NCBI RefSeq assembly: GCF_001544915.2
Contig: NZ_FCOE02000006.1
Span: forward strand, 62,001-126,000
Direction: 5' to 3'
Source: Caballeronia pedi
Lineage (GTDB): Bacteria; Pseudomonadota; Gammaproteobacteria; Burkholderiales; Burkholderiaceae
DNA length: 64,000 bases
The number at the start of each line of letters is the position of its first letter. Within the stretch, counting starts at the first letter, position 1. Position numbers and translations under genes: made by a program. The notes below the pieces were generated by a model. That model was not told the DNA's origin and did not search any database. It saw only the letters and a program-made list of their open reading frames with translations. Below are positions 37,364 through 45,541 of the stretch, in pieces.

Positions 37364-37780
37364 ATGACGATGTCCGGATATCGAACCATTTCGATGCTTG
37401 CTCTCGCCGCGCTCGTCCCCGCTTGCGCGACACCGGCCATCGAGACGTGCGCGGCAGGGGAACAACGCGCCGTCGACGATCTCGTCTACTTCGGCACAGG
37501 ACGCCCGAAGGGGGAGGTCACGCGCGAAGAATGGGACGACTTCCTGCGCGTCGAAGTCACGCCGCGTTTCGCGCAAGGTTTCACTGTCTGGCAGGCGTAT
37601 GGACAGTGGCGCACGGCCGATGGCGCCATCGTGCGCGAGGCCTCCTACGTGCTGAACCTCGTGCATCCCGACGATCGAAGCAGCGAAACAGCCGTCGGCG
37701 AGATCCGCGAGCGCTATCGGACGCGCTTCGAACAGGAATCGACGATGCGCGTTAAACACGCCGTGTGCGCATCCTTCTAG
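37364..37780 (+). CDS. DUF3574 family putative lipoprotein
   Basis: 138 residues with a signal sequence (SGYRTISMLALAALVPAC) and lipobox VPAC. The mature part matches DUF3574: VDDLVYFGTGRPKGEVTREEWDDFLRVEVTPRF and VYQAYGQWR-like WQAYGQWRTADG. Small secreted or lipid-anchored protein of unknown role. Start is uncertain between ATG 37364, ATG 37370 and GTG 37343; none has a clear ribosome site. Confidence 0.75.
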   Translation: MTMSGYRTISMLALAALVPACATPAIETCAAGEQRAVDDLVYFGTGRPKGEVTREEWDDFLRVEVTPRFAQGFTVWQAYGQWRTADGAIVREASYVLNLVHPDDRSSETAVGEIRERYRTRFEQESTMRVKHAVCASF

Positions 37781-37935
37781 AAAATCAAGAGAATCGGCGG
37801 ATTCCTAACGTCGCTCGCCTCGTTTGACTCAATAATTTACAAATTCGCAGAATAGACCGGATATGCTCCGACGCTTCGTGCAGGTCGTCTGCATTCCTTG
37901 TATCTCGATTTCCGTCTTTCGATTGCTTAACCGCC

Positions 37936-39345
37936 ATGGTGACTCTGATTAGCTGTTTCTCTGATCGCAACGCGACATCGTCGCTCGACAACCATGTCGA
38001 ATATTGCCGACGCACACAGGTGAAACATCGCTTCCAGCCGACGTCGAGCTGCGTCGATTCGATCGAACTCCGCACGCTCTACAAGTACCAGTTGGTGAGC
38101 GACATGCTGCGTGAAGCGGAAGAGGGCGAAGTGATCATCTTCGCCACGGAAAACGCGCTGTTCATCCGCTTTCACGACTTCCATCAGATCATGGCCGGCC
38201 GCGACGTGCTGCTGACGAAAGGTCACTTCGGCGTCAACACCGAGATGTTCGTGCTGAGAAGCACCGAAGAGAACCGTCGCATCGCACGCGGACTCGCCGC
38301 GCGATGCCGCCAATACTACGAATACGGAAACTTCGTCACCGAGGAAGCCTTGCTCGAAGATCTGCCGACCGTGCCCGACTGGGACGATCTGAACGGCGTG
38401 GTGCCGATCGCATCGATGTGGTCGAGTCAGCATCCGGAGCTTCGCGACAGGGAGATCACCGCGGTTTCGCTGGTCTACATGCCGCGCCTCTATAGCAAGT
38501 ACGGCCCGCTGTGGCGCGCAACGTTCGCGCGGCATGTCAACGCATGCCACGCATCGGGCGAATTGCGCGTTTTCGGGAACGCGGCGCCGTTGTCGAGCGA
38601 TTCGAACGAGCCGGTTTCGGTCTATCAGCCTGGACGATCCGTCGCGGTCGTGATGCTCTACACGCCGAATATCGCGAGCTATGCCCGCTTCGGGGAAGCA
38701 AGCCTGCGCGCCTATTGCGAGCGCAACGGCTATACCCTCTACGTGCATCGCGACGTACCGCCGGATTTCGGACGCGACGCCTGCGGCAACTGGGCCAAGC
38801 CGTTCCTGCTCAGCAAGTATCTGCCGCGGCACGAATGGGTTTTCTGGATGGACGCGGATATCATCGCGATGAATCAGTCGGTGAAGCTGGAGACCTTCAC
38901 CGAAGGGCGCGAGCGCGTGCTGACCGCCGACATCTGCGGCTGGCGTTTCAACTCGGGCGTGATGGGCTTTCGCAATACCGAAGAGAACGCGCGCGTGCTC
39001 GACGTCATCCTCGCAAAGGTGAGAGAGATCGAAGACGTCAAGTACACGTTCTCGAGTCACGGCGATCAGTACATTTTCATGGAGCAACTGATTGCGCACG
39101 GCCTGTGTCCCGAGATGGACTCGCCCGAGCTGGTGAGCTTCAGGGATCTGAACACGCCGTGGTACTACGCGGACCGAAACACGTTCCTGTGCCACTTCCA
39201 TGGCCTGAGCACCGAGTTGCGGACCCTTTACATGTCGATGGATACCGTCCCCGATGGCGGCTTCGAAGCCATCGAACGGGACGTGCCGCGGCCGACCTTC
39301 GGCGCCGTGCCGCCCACGCAGATCCTGATACGCACAACCGCGTGA
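37936..39345 (+). CDS. Two-part glycosyltransferase-like protein
   Basis: 469 residues, no signal peptide. The C-terminal half (~235-440) matches the galactosyl transferase GMA12/MNN10 type (PF05637): SYARFGEASLRAYCERNGY, then HEWVFWMDADIIAMN with the metal-binding DAD, and RFNSGVMGFRNTEENARV. The N-terminal half (~1-130) also resembles a nucleotide-sugar domain: ELRTLYKYQLVSDML, EVIIFATENALFIRF and FGVNTEMFVLRSTEENR, similar to PLOD-type domains. It may thus be a fusion of two transferase domains. No surface polysaccharide cluster is adjacent, so the acceptor is unknown. Confidence 0.75.
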   Translation: MVTLISCFSDRNATSSLDNHVEYCRRTQVKHRFQPTSSCVDSIELRTLYKYQLVSDMLREAEEGEVIIFATENALFIRFHDFHQIMAGRDVLLTKGHFGVNTEMFVLRSTEENRRIARGLAARCRQYYEYGNFVTEEALLEDLPTVPDWDDLNGVVPIASMWSSQHPELRDREITAVSLVYMPRLYSKYGPLWRATFARHVNACHASGELRVFGNAAPLSSDSNEPVSVYQPGRSVAVVMLYTPNIASYARFGEASLRAYCERNGYTLYVHRDVPPDFGRDACGNWAKPFLLSKYLPRHEWVFWMDADIIAMNQSVKLETFTEGRERVLTADICGWRFNSGVMGFRNTEENARVLDVILAKVREIEDVKYTFSSHGDQYIFMEQLIAHGLCPEMDSPELVSFRDLNTPWYYADRNTFLCHFHGLSTELRTLYMSMDTVPDGGFEAIERDVPRPTFGAVPPTQILIRTTA

Positions 39346-39350
39346 ATGTT

Positions 39351-39374
39351 CGCGTGGCCGGCGAAGGCCACGCG
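39351..39374. terminator. Hairpin between convergent glycosyltransferase and HPF genes
   Basis: Nine-base perfect arms CGCGTGGCC (39351-39359) and GGCCACGCG (39366-39374). No T-run. Probable shared terminator. Confidence 0.5.
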
Positions 39375-39382
39375 CACGCCGC

Positions 39383-39793
39383 TTACGCGCCTGCCATCTT
39401 TCTCATGACACGCACGCGCGGATCGACGACTTCCTGCAACGCCGGCTCCTCGGCGAGATTCCAGGCAAAGCCGCGCGCACGCACCCGGCGCGTCGGCTTG
39501 ACGTTCTGACGCCTGCGTACCAGTGAGCGCACGGCGCGAGCGAGCGCAAGATCGATCGCGCCGCGCCAGTCGCGCGCAATCGATGTCGCCACGACCTTGT
39601 TGTCCCGATTCAGTTGCACCTCCACCTGACAGCGCTTGTCGACGCCGCCGCGCGGCCCGTTGATGTCGGACAGGCTGACAGTCGCTTTCGAGATCAGCCA
39701 CGCGAGGCGGCGAAACACGAATTCGCTGCGTGCCTTCGCGAGATCGTGCATCGCAATGGCTTCGGGCTCGCGGGACTTGAACAGGACTTTCAT
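39383..39793 (-). CDS. HPF/RaiA-family ribosome-associated protein
   Basis: 136 residues, MKVLFKSREPEAIAMHDLAKAR. The fold-defining core VSLSDINGPRGGVDKRCQVEVQL and the helix AIDLALARAVRSLVRRRQ fit the sigma-54 modulation/HPF family, which binds the 30S subunit and inactivates or dimerises ribosomes in stationary phase. The C-terminal part is Arg-rich without the long-HPF dimerisation domain. This is probably an accessory paralogue of the housekeeping HPF near rpoN. GGAGG lies before the ATG. Confidence 0.8.
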   Translation of the reverse strand: MKVLFKSREPEAIAMHDLAKARSEFVFRRLAWLISKATVSLSDINGPRGGVDKRCQVEVQLNRDNKVVATSIARDWRGAIDLALARAVRSLVRRRQNVKPTRRVRARGFAWNLAEEPALQEVVDPRVRVMRKMAGA

Positions 39794-39860
39794 TGACGCC
39801 TCCTTGTTGAACGTGGATTCAGAGTAAGGCGTCCGTGCGGTGCGAAAAAGCAGAACCAAC

Positions 39861-39888
39861 GGAACAAAAACTTCGGAAAAACCGAAGT
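39861..39888 (-). terminator. Terminator of nhaR
   Basis: On the minus strand: ACTTCGG, a loop of five T, CCGAAGT, then TTTT (39870-39861). It starts directly after the nhaR stop codon (39889). A near-identical hairpin lies upstream of the gene (40807-40825). Confidence 0.75.
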
Positions 39889-40770
39889 TCAGTCGTGAGC
39901 TACCGCGAGAAGCTGCTGCGTCAACGGATGATGCCGCCCGCGCCGCGATACGATCGCGTGCACTTCCTCCTTCACCTCGGGCGAGCGGCCGAGCCAGCGC
40001 AGGCCGCGCAACAGCGGCGCATCGCCCGCGCCGAACTCTGCCAGCGGAAACACGCCGAGACCGCGCGCGCCGAACACGGCCATCAGCGCGCTGTCCTCGA
40101 ATTCGCCGACGATGCGCGGCGCGATGCCTTGCGTCTCCAGCCAGCGATCGAGCCGCGCGCGCAGCGACGAATGGCCCGTCGGCAGAAGCATGGGCAGCGA
40201 TGCGAGACTCTCCGGAAAGTGGTCGATGGCGCTCTTGCGCACGATGGAAGCGGGCCCGTACCAGTCCACCGGCGATGCGATCAGCCGCTCGCTCGTGAGA
40301 CGCAGATTCTGATTGTGCGGCGCAGCGTGGCTCGCGAGCACCAGATCGAGCCGATGCAGCGCCAGCTCGCCGAGCAGTTCATCGGTCTCGCCTTCGTGAC
40401 AGAGCAGGCGCAACGACGGATTGCCGAGCACCGGCGCGAGCAGCGCATGCGCCGCAAGTTTGGAGATGCCGTCCGACAGCCCCACCGCGAGACGCGCAAG
40501 CGTGCCGCTCGCCGCTTCGCGAACTTCGTCCTGAATCAACTGGCCGATCTGAAAGATTTCCTCGGCGCGCGCGAACGCCGCCTGTCCTGCTTCGGTCATC
40601 GTGACGCCGCGCCCCGCGGGCTTGAGCAGTTGATGACCGAGCGCCTTTTCCAGTTCGCGCACTTGCGCGCTGATGGTCTGCACGGCCATGTCGAGCCGCT
40701 CCGCCGCGCGCGCGAAACCGCCTTCCTTCACGACGACCCAGAAGTAGTGCAGATGTCGGTAGTTGAGCAT
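39889..40770 (-). CDS. nhaR: NhaR-type LysR transcriptional regulator
   Basis: 293 residues, MLNYRHLHYFWVVVKEGGF. The N-terminal winged helix (FARAAERLDMAVQTISAQVRELEKALG) and the wording of the whole N-terminus are those of NhaR, an activator of Na+/H+ antiporters in E. coli. The C-terminal substrate-binding domain is complete. It is divergent from terC with a 142-base gap; a CPA1 antiporter lies 3 kb away (43501-45111). Na+, pH or another ion may be the signal. ATG 40768-40770 preferred over the upstream ATG (40827). Confidence 0.85.
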   Translation of the reverse strand: MLNYRHLHYFWVVVKEGGFARAAERLDMAVQTISAQVRELEKALGHQLLKPAGRGVTMTEAGQAAFARAEEIFQIGQLIQDEVREAASGTLARLAVGLSDGISKLAAHALLAPVLGNPSLRLLCHEGETDELLGELALHRLDLVLASHAAPHNQNLRLTSERLIASPVDWYGPASIVRKSAIDHFPESLASLPMLLPTGHSSLRARLDRWLETQGIAPRIVGEFEDSALMAVFGARGLGVFPLAEFGAGDAPLLRGLRWLGRSPEVKEEVHAIVSRRGRHHPLTQQLLAVAHD

Positions 40771-40806
40771 ACGTACCGCGTCCTCGCTGTTATCGCAAAG
40801 CAGGTT

Positions 40807-40825
40807 ACTTCGAAAAAACCGAAGC
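40807..40825. repeat. Hairpin repeated from nhaR terminator
   Basis: ACTTCG-AAAAAA-CCGAAG-C, almost the same as 39870-39888 at the other end of nhaR. Placed 37 bases upstream of the nhaR start in the divergent nhaR/terC region. Possibly regulatory. Confidence 0.4.
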
Positions 40826-40912
40826 ATGGCTTCGATTATCGCTGATTTTTCCAGGAGAGCGATCGGACGATGATGGCGCGATACATCCAGTCAATCAAAA
40901 CTCTCCTCACTC

Positions 40913-41701
40913 ATGGAATATCTCCTTTCGCTCGCCGCCGATCCCGCCGTATGGGCCGCACTCGTCACGCTGATCGTGATGGAAGTCGTGCTCGGCATCG
41001 ACAACCTCGTCTTCATTTCGATTCTCAGCAACAAGCTGCCCGTCGCGCAACGCGCGCGTACCCAGCGTATCGGCATCATGCTCGCGCTCGTGATGCGGCT
41101 TGCGCTGCTCGGCGCGGTCGCGTGGATCGCGCAACTGACCGCGCCGGTGTTCGCCGTGTTCGATCACGCTTTCTCGTGGCGCGATCTCATCCTGCTCGCG
41201 GGCGGTCTGTTCCTCGTCTGGAAGGCGACCAAGGAGATGCATCATCACGTCAGAAAGGATCACGACGATGCGCCCGGTATCGCGTCGAGTGTCGTCAGCA
41301 TCACGGCGTGGTCCGCGATCGGCCAGATCCTGCTGCTCGACCTCGTGTTTTCCGTCGACAGCATCATCACCGCGGTCGGCATGACCGAGCATCTGCCGAT
41401 CATGTACATCGCCGTCATCTTCGCCGTCGCGACGATGCTCTTCGCCGCGCAACCGCTCTCGCGCTTCATCGAACGCAATCCGACGGTCGTCACGCTCGCG
41501 CTCTCGTTCCTGCTCGTGATCGCGATGACCCTGATTGCCGAAGGTTTCGGAACCCACGTGCCGAAGGGCTACATCTATGCGGCGATGGGTTTTGCCGGAT
41601 TCGTCGAAGGGTTGAATCTGCTCTCGCGCCGCGGCAAGGGCAAGCGTGAAAGGGATGTGCAGACTCAAAGCCCCGCGCGCCTCGATGGCGTGTCCGGTTG
41701 A
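40913..41701 (+). CDS. TerC family integral membrane protein
   Basis: 262 residues with seven or more membrane helices. Family hallmarks: [17 protein letters not shown] (TM1-2) and [18 protein letters not shown] with conserved acidic residues within the membrane. TerC proteins are linked to manganese export and to metalation of secreted enzymes; tellurite resistance is historical. No yybP-ykoY manganese riboswitch is visible upstream. It is divergent from nhaR, which may control it. Confidence 0.9.
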   Translation: MEYLLSLAADPAVWAALVTLIVMEVVLGIDNLVFISILSNKLPVAQRARTQRIGIMLALVMRLALLGAVAWIAQLTAPVFAVFDHAFSWRDLILLAGGLFLVWKATKEMHHHVRKDHDDAPGIASSVVSITAWSAIGQILLLDLVFSVDSIITAVGMTEHLPIMYIAVIFAVATMLFAAQPLSRFIERNPTVVTLALSFLLVIAMTLIAEGFGTHVPKGYIYAAMGFAGFVEGLNLLSRRGKGKRERDVQTQSPARLDGVSG

Positions 41702-42035
41702 CCGTCGAGCCGGCGCGCGCCTCGCTTATCCACAGTTTCTGTGACCAACCCTGTGGACAAGCCGGGGACGCGCGCGCTATCGCCTTGAAGAAACTGACGA
41801 AAGCCGCCACGCTTTCAAACACGAATTCGCCTTGCGTATCCCCCGCCAAGTGACTACGTTATGCGATAGCAACCGCTCGATCCTTTCGGTTCCCGAAACA
41901 TCCGCAGAGGAATGGTTGCGCGCCGCGGTCAGTGCAATCAATCGTCGTCGGAATAAACAGAAGAGCCTGCGTCCGATTGGTCTGGACTTTGACCGTGGAC
42001 TCGCTCCCTCGCAACGTTGGCGACAGGAGGGAAGA
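41702..42035. other. Intergenic region with two DnaA-box-like sites
   Basis: 334 bases between terC and the subtilase-like gene. It contains TTATCCACA (41726-41734, a perfect DnaA box) and TGTGGACAA (41752-41760), the inverse of TTGTCCACA, in opposite orientation 17 bases apart. An open frame (from 41832) runs into the next gene, but the strong ribosome site at 42027-42031 marks the true start. No other feature seen. Confidence 0.6.
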
Positions 42036-43493
42036 ATGAGCCCGCATTGGGAGATCGGCACGGCAAGCGCGGGGTTCGAGCCCGTCGCGTCGCAAGCGCT
42101 CGCGTCCATCGAGCGGATCGATCCTTACATCGTGTGGGCCAATGCGACGCACTATCGCGACCTCGGCGGCATTCCGGCCGACCGTATTCCGATCGCCATC
42201 GAGATGAAGCAGGGCGGCGACACTGCGCGGGAATTTGCACGGACGATCGAACGCAACGGCTGGCAGGACTGGATCTGGATGTCGGCGCTGTATCGCGACC
42301 CGCCGCCCGCGCTCGAAGCGACGCGCTTCTGCACCGCGCATGTGACGCGCGAGTTCTACGCGCGCCTCTTTACCGATCTCGCCGGCAGATTCGAGCGCTT
42401 CACGGAAGCACTCGCGATCACATCACATGCCGATGCGAACATGGACCACGCGCAGGCCGATCACGCGCCGATGCACGCGCGACTCGGCAACGCCGTCGTC
42501 GGCCTGTGCGACGACGATCTCGCGTTCACGCACCGGCGTTTCGCGGAGGACGCGAGCGGCGCGCGCACGCGCTTTCTGTGCTTCTGGAATCAGAACGATC
42601 CCGCCGATACGGCCGCCGATCTCGGCTACGGAAGCGAATTGCTCAAACATCAGATGGACGCGTTGCTGAACGATGCGCGTCTGTCCGCCGAAACAGCGCA
42701 GGCATCCGGCGGTGCGCGTGTCTACGCATTCGCGGACGGCGAACGTGCCGACTCCGACGATCATGACGCGCATTCGGATGCGCCCTTGCCGATGATCGGC
42801 GTGCAACTCAAGAAATGCTGCCGCACGATGCGCGATGCTTTCGGTCCCTGTCTCGACGCCGAACTGCTCGATGCGGTCCGCTATATCGTGCAGCGCGCGC
42901 AGGAAATCGGCGGCGCGGCATGTCACGCGCTCGTCAGCGTGAGCGCGGGCAATGCCGCATGGCGGCAGGATGGCAGCTCGCTCATCGAAAGCGCGCTCGA
43001 CGAATTGATGGATACGGGCGCGTGCTCCGTCGTGCTGCCCACGGGCAACGTCGACATGTCGCGCTGCCGTGGCGCGCTGACGATCGGGGAGCACGCGATC
43101 TCGGAGTTGCGCTGGCCGGTGCGTGCGCACTCTTCATCGCCGAGCCTCGCGGAGATCTGGTTCGCAAGCGACGCCGCGGCGCCCAGCGTCGACGTGCAGA
43201 TCGTGCCGCCCGATGGGACCGAGAGCGCGTGGCTTACGCTCGGCGACATCGGCAGATACCTACGCGGCGACGAAACGATCTGCACCGTGGTGCACCTAGG
43301 ACGCGGCGCGCGCGGCGACGGTCACATGATTCTCGTCGCGCTCGCACCGACCGCGGCGCGCAGCGGCATGCGCCGCGCGGCGGCGGGCGAGTGGCGCATT
43401 CGCCTGAGGAACAACGCGCGCCCGAGCGTCACCGCCTACGCGTGGATGCAGTGCGACGAATCCTCCGACGAGACGCCGAGAGCGCAAGCCTGA
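42036..43493 (+). CDS. Subtilase (S8)-like protein lacking recognisable catalytic His and Ser motifs
   Basis: 485 residues, MSPHWEIGTASAG, with a strong AGGAGGGAAG ribosome site that fixes the start. The middle part follows the S8 peptidase plan. NAVVGLCDDDLAFTHRRF stands where the catalytic Asp motif belongs, followed by FCFWNQNDP-like text, DAVRYIVQRAQEIGGAACHALVSVSAGN (the helix/strand before the oxyanion region) and CSVVLPTGNVDMSRC for the oxyanion Asn. I find no HGTHV-type His motif and no GTSxA-type Ser motif; the protein stops (VTAYAWMQ...) before the region that usually holds the Ser. So it is either a truncated non-catalytic homologue or a decayed gene. No signal peptide. Confidence 0.65.
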   Translation: MSPHWEIGTASAGFEPVASQALASIERIDPYIVWANATHYRDLGGIPADRIPIAIEMKQGGDTAREFARTIERNGWQDWIWMSALYRDPPPALEATRFCTAHVTREFYARLFTDLAGRFERFTEALAITSHADANMDHAQADHAPMHARLGNAVVGLCDDDLAFTHRRFAEDASGARTRFLCFWNQNDPADTAADLGYGSELLKHQMDALLNDARLSAETAQASGGARVYAFADGERADSDDHDAHSDAPLPMIGVQLKKCCRTMRDAFGPCLDAELLDAVRYIVQRAQEIGGAACHALVSVSAGNAAWRQDGSSLIESALDELMDTGACSVVLPTGNVDMSRCRGALTIGEHAISELRWPVRAHSSSPSLAEIWFASDAAAPSVDVQIVPPDGTESAWLTLGDIGRYLRGDETICTVVHLGRGARGDGHMILVALAPTAARSGMRRAAAGEWRIRLRNNARPSVTAYAWMQCDESSDETPRAQA

Positions 43494-43500
43494 TCCTCCT

Positions 43501-45111
43501 TCAACCGCGCGAATGGAGCGCGATGATCTCCTGAAGATCGAGATCGTGCTCCAGCGAATGCAGAAGCTCGTCGTGAATCTGTCCGGCGCGGTGCATGCGG
43601 AGCAACTCCGCGCGCCCGGCCGCGATCGCGGCGAGCACGACGTCGTAATGCGCGTGGCGCGCGTCTGCCGGAAACGTCTCCATGTCCTCGAAACGCCTCG
43701 TGAGCCCCGCGCGATACGTGTACTGCTCCAGCAAGCGCGGATGGATCACGTTGCCGTCCGCGTCGTGCACGAGCGGCTGAATCGCGGCCAGTTGCGCGTT
43801 CTCCATGCGCGCCCATGCCTGCGGCTCGCTGAGATGCCGCGACGAGCGCTCGTGCCCGCGCGTGAGTGCGAGCAACGCGATCAGCGGGCCGATGGTCGCG
43901 CCTTGCAACAGCACGGTGACGAGAATCACCGCGAACCCGGCGAACACGATGAGATCGCGGCCCGGCATCGCTTCGGGCAGGGACAGCGCGACCGCCAGCG
44001 TCACCACGCCGCGCATGCCGGCCCAGCTCACGACGGTCGCCGCGCGCCAGTCGGGAACGGCCGCGCCGGCTTCTTCGCCGCTCGCACGCTTGCGGCCGGT
44101 CACGCTCCACGCGATCCACTTCAGCGCCTCGACGCCGAACACCCACACGAAGCGCGACGCGATCACGACGGCGATCACCGCGGCGGTCGCGGGCCCGAGC
44201 AGCGAGAACGCATCGCCGACGCCGCCGAGCCGCAGCGCGATGCCGCGCAGCGACAGCCCGATCAGCACGAACACGAGCGCTTCCAGCACGAACACGACGA
44301 CCTGCCAGAACGCCGTGCCGCGCATGCGTTGCGCCGCCGTGAACACTTCGTGCTGATGCCAGCCGACGACCATCCCGCACGTGACCGTCGCGATGACGCT
44401 CGACACGCCGAGTTCCTCGCCCGCGATATAGCTGACCCACGACGTGAGCATCGACACGGTGATGACGAGGTAATCGTCTTCGAGCGCGCGCATCAGCTTG
44501 ACGGCGATGAAACCCGCCACGATCCCGACGACGATCCCGCCGATGGCCAGCCCCGCGAAACTCGCGACGGCGCGCGGCGCGCTGAACACGCCGCTCATCG
44601 CCGCCACGAGCGCGAAGCGAAACAGCACGAGGCCGGCTGCATCGTTGAGCAGGCTTTCGCCTTCGAGCAGCACCATCAGGCGGCGCGGCAGCGCGACGCG
44701 TTCGAGCACGGCCTTCGCGGCGACGGCGTCGGGCGGCGACACGACCGCGCCGAGCGCAAAGCACGCGGCCCACGGCAGCGCGGGCACGGCGAGATGCACC
44801 GCGACGCCCACGACGAAGGTCGTGAACGCCACGGCGCCGATCGCGAGCAGCAGGATGCCGCTCAGATTGCGCTTGAAATCGTCCCAGACGAAGAAGTACG
44901 CGCCGTACATCAGAAGCGGCGGCAGGAACACGACGAGCACGAGCTCCGGGTCGAGTTCGAGGTGCGGCAGGCCCGGCACGAAGGCCATCGCGACGCCGCC
45001 GACGAGCAGCGCGGCTGCGGGCGGCAGCCGCAAACGCCTCGCGAGCACTTCGAGCGCGATGATCGCGATCAGCGAGACGAGCACCAGATTGAATGCCGTG
45101 GCGGCGTGCAT
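43501..45111 (-). CDS. CPA1-family Na+/H+ antiporter
   Basis: 536 residues with about twelve hydrophobic segments and a ~120-residue cytoplasmic tail. The CPA1 signatures are clear: AVVSPPDAVAAKAVLERVALP, LLEGESLLNDAAGLVLFRFAL (with the ion-binding ND pair), and GMRGVVTLAVALSLPEA near the end of the membrane part. It exports Na+ (or K+) for protons. ATG 45109-45111 (MHAATAFNLV) follows an AGAGGACA site. Tail to tail with the subtilase-like gene, seven bases apart. An nhaR-type regulator lies nearby. Confidence 0.92.
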   Translation of the reverse strand: MHAATAFNLVLVSLIAIIALEVLARRLRLPPAAALLVGGVAMAFVPGLPHLELDPELVLVVFLPPLLMYGAYFFVWDDFKRNLSGILLLAIGAVAFTTFVVGVAVHLAVPALPWAACFALGAVVSPPDAVAAKAVLERVALPRRLMVLLEGESLLNDAAGLVLFRFALVAAMSGVFSAPRAVASFAGLAIGGIVVGIVAGFIAVKLMRALEDDYLVITVSMLTSWVSYIAGEELGVSSVIATVTCGMVVGWHQHEVFTAAQRMRGTAFWQVVVFVLEALVFVLIGLSLRGIALRLGGVGDAFSLLGPATAAVIAVVIASRFVWVFGVEALKWIAWSVTGRKRASGEEAGAAVPDWRAATVVSWAGMRGVVTLAVALSLPEAMPGRDLIVFAGFAVILVTVLLQGATIGPLIALLALTRGHERSSRHLSEPQAWARMENAQLAAIQPLVHDADGNVIHPRLLEQYTYRAGLTRRFEDMETFPADARHAHYDVVLAAIAAGRAELLRMHRAGQIHDELLHSLEHDLDLQEIIALHSRG

Positions 45112-45244
45112 GAATTGTCCTCTTGGTGATGAGTTCCTGAGTCGCAATGCGCGCCGTCCCACGCAGGCGGCGCGCATTGCGCTGCTACCATCGGCGCGGG
45201 GGCCGGGCGGCGAGCCGGGTCATCGTATCCGAAAGGGAGACAAA

Positions 45245-45469
45245 ATGAGACGAAAGTCGTCGGGCGTGGCGGTGGCGGCCGTGCTGGTGGGCGTCGCCGT
45301 GGCGGCCGTGCTGTATATCGCGAGCTTCGGCAGGTCGAGTCACGCGGACGCGCCCGTGCCGGCTCCGTCCGCGCTCGCCGCGCAGGACGGGGCCGCGAGC
45401 GTGGTGCCTTTCGCCCACGCGCCGAAAGCGCCCGAAACCGCGCAGGGTGAGCAGACGGCCGCGCGCTGA
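45245..45469 (+). CDS. Small single-pass membrane or secreted protein
   Basis: 74 residues, MRRKSSGVAVAAVLVGVAVAAVLYIASFG: a basic N-terminus followed by one hydrophobic helix, then an Ala/Pro-rich 45-residue tail without motifs. An AAGGGAG ribosome site precedes the ATG. It looks like a real small membrane-anchored protein but belongs to no family I can name. It is 72 bases from the GH15 gene on the same strand. Confidence 0.55.
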   Translation: MRRKSSGVAVAAVLVGVAVAAVLYIASFGRSSHADAPVPAPSALAAQDGAASVVPFAHAPKAPETAQGEQTAAR

Positions 45470-45541
45470 CTGTTGGCGGTGGAATACGACTTGCTGCCCG
45501 CCTGACGATGCCATTCAAGGCGCGTCGGGAGCACATTCGCG

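Noticed and set aside
40771..40912. yybP-ykoY manganese riboswitch before terC
   Set aside because: No conserved paired motif seen and only 142 bases shared with nhaR.
41726..41760. Replication origin
   Set aside because: Only two DnaA-like boxes and no dnaA, dnaN, parAB or AT-rich unwinding element nearby.
41832..42035. N-terminal extension of the subtilase-like protein
   Set aside because: The strong AGGAGG site before ATG 42036 marks the start; the extension has no domain.
43513..45129. 538-codon plus-strand frame opposite the Na+/H+ antiporter
   Set aside because: Asp/Glu/His/Arg-rich shadow of a membrane protein gene; no ribosome site.
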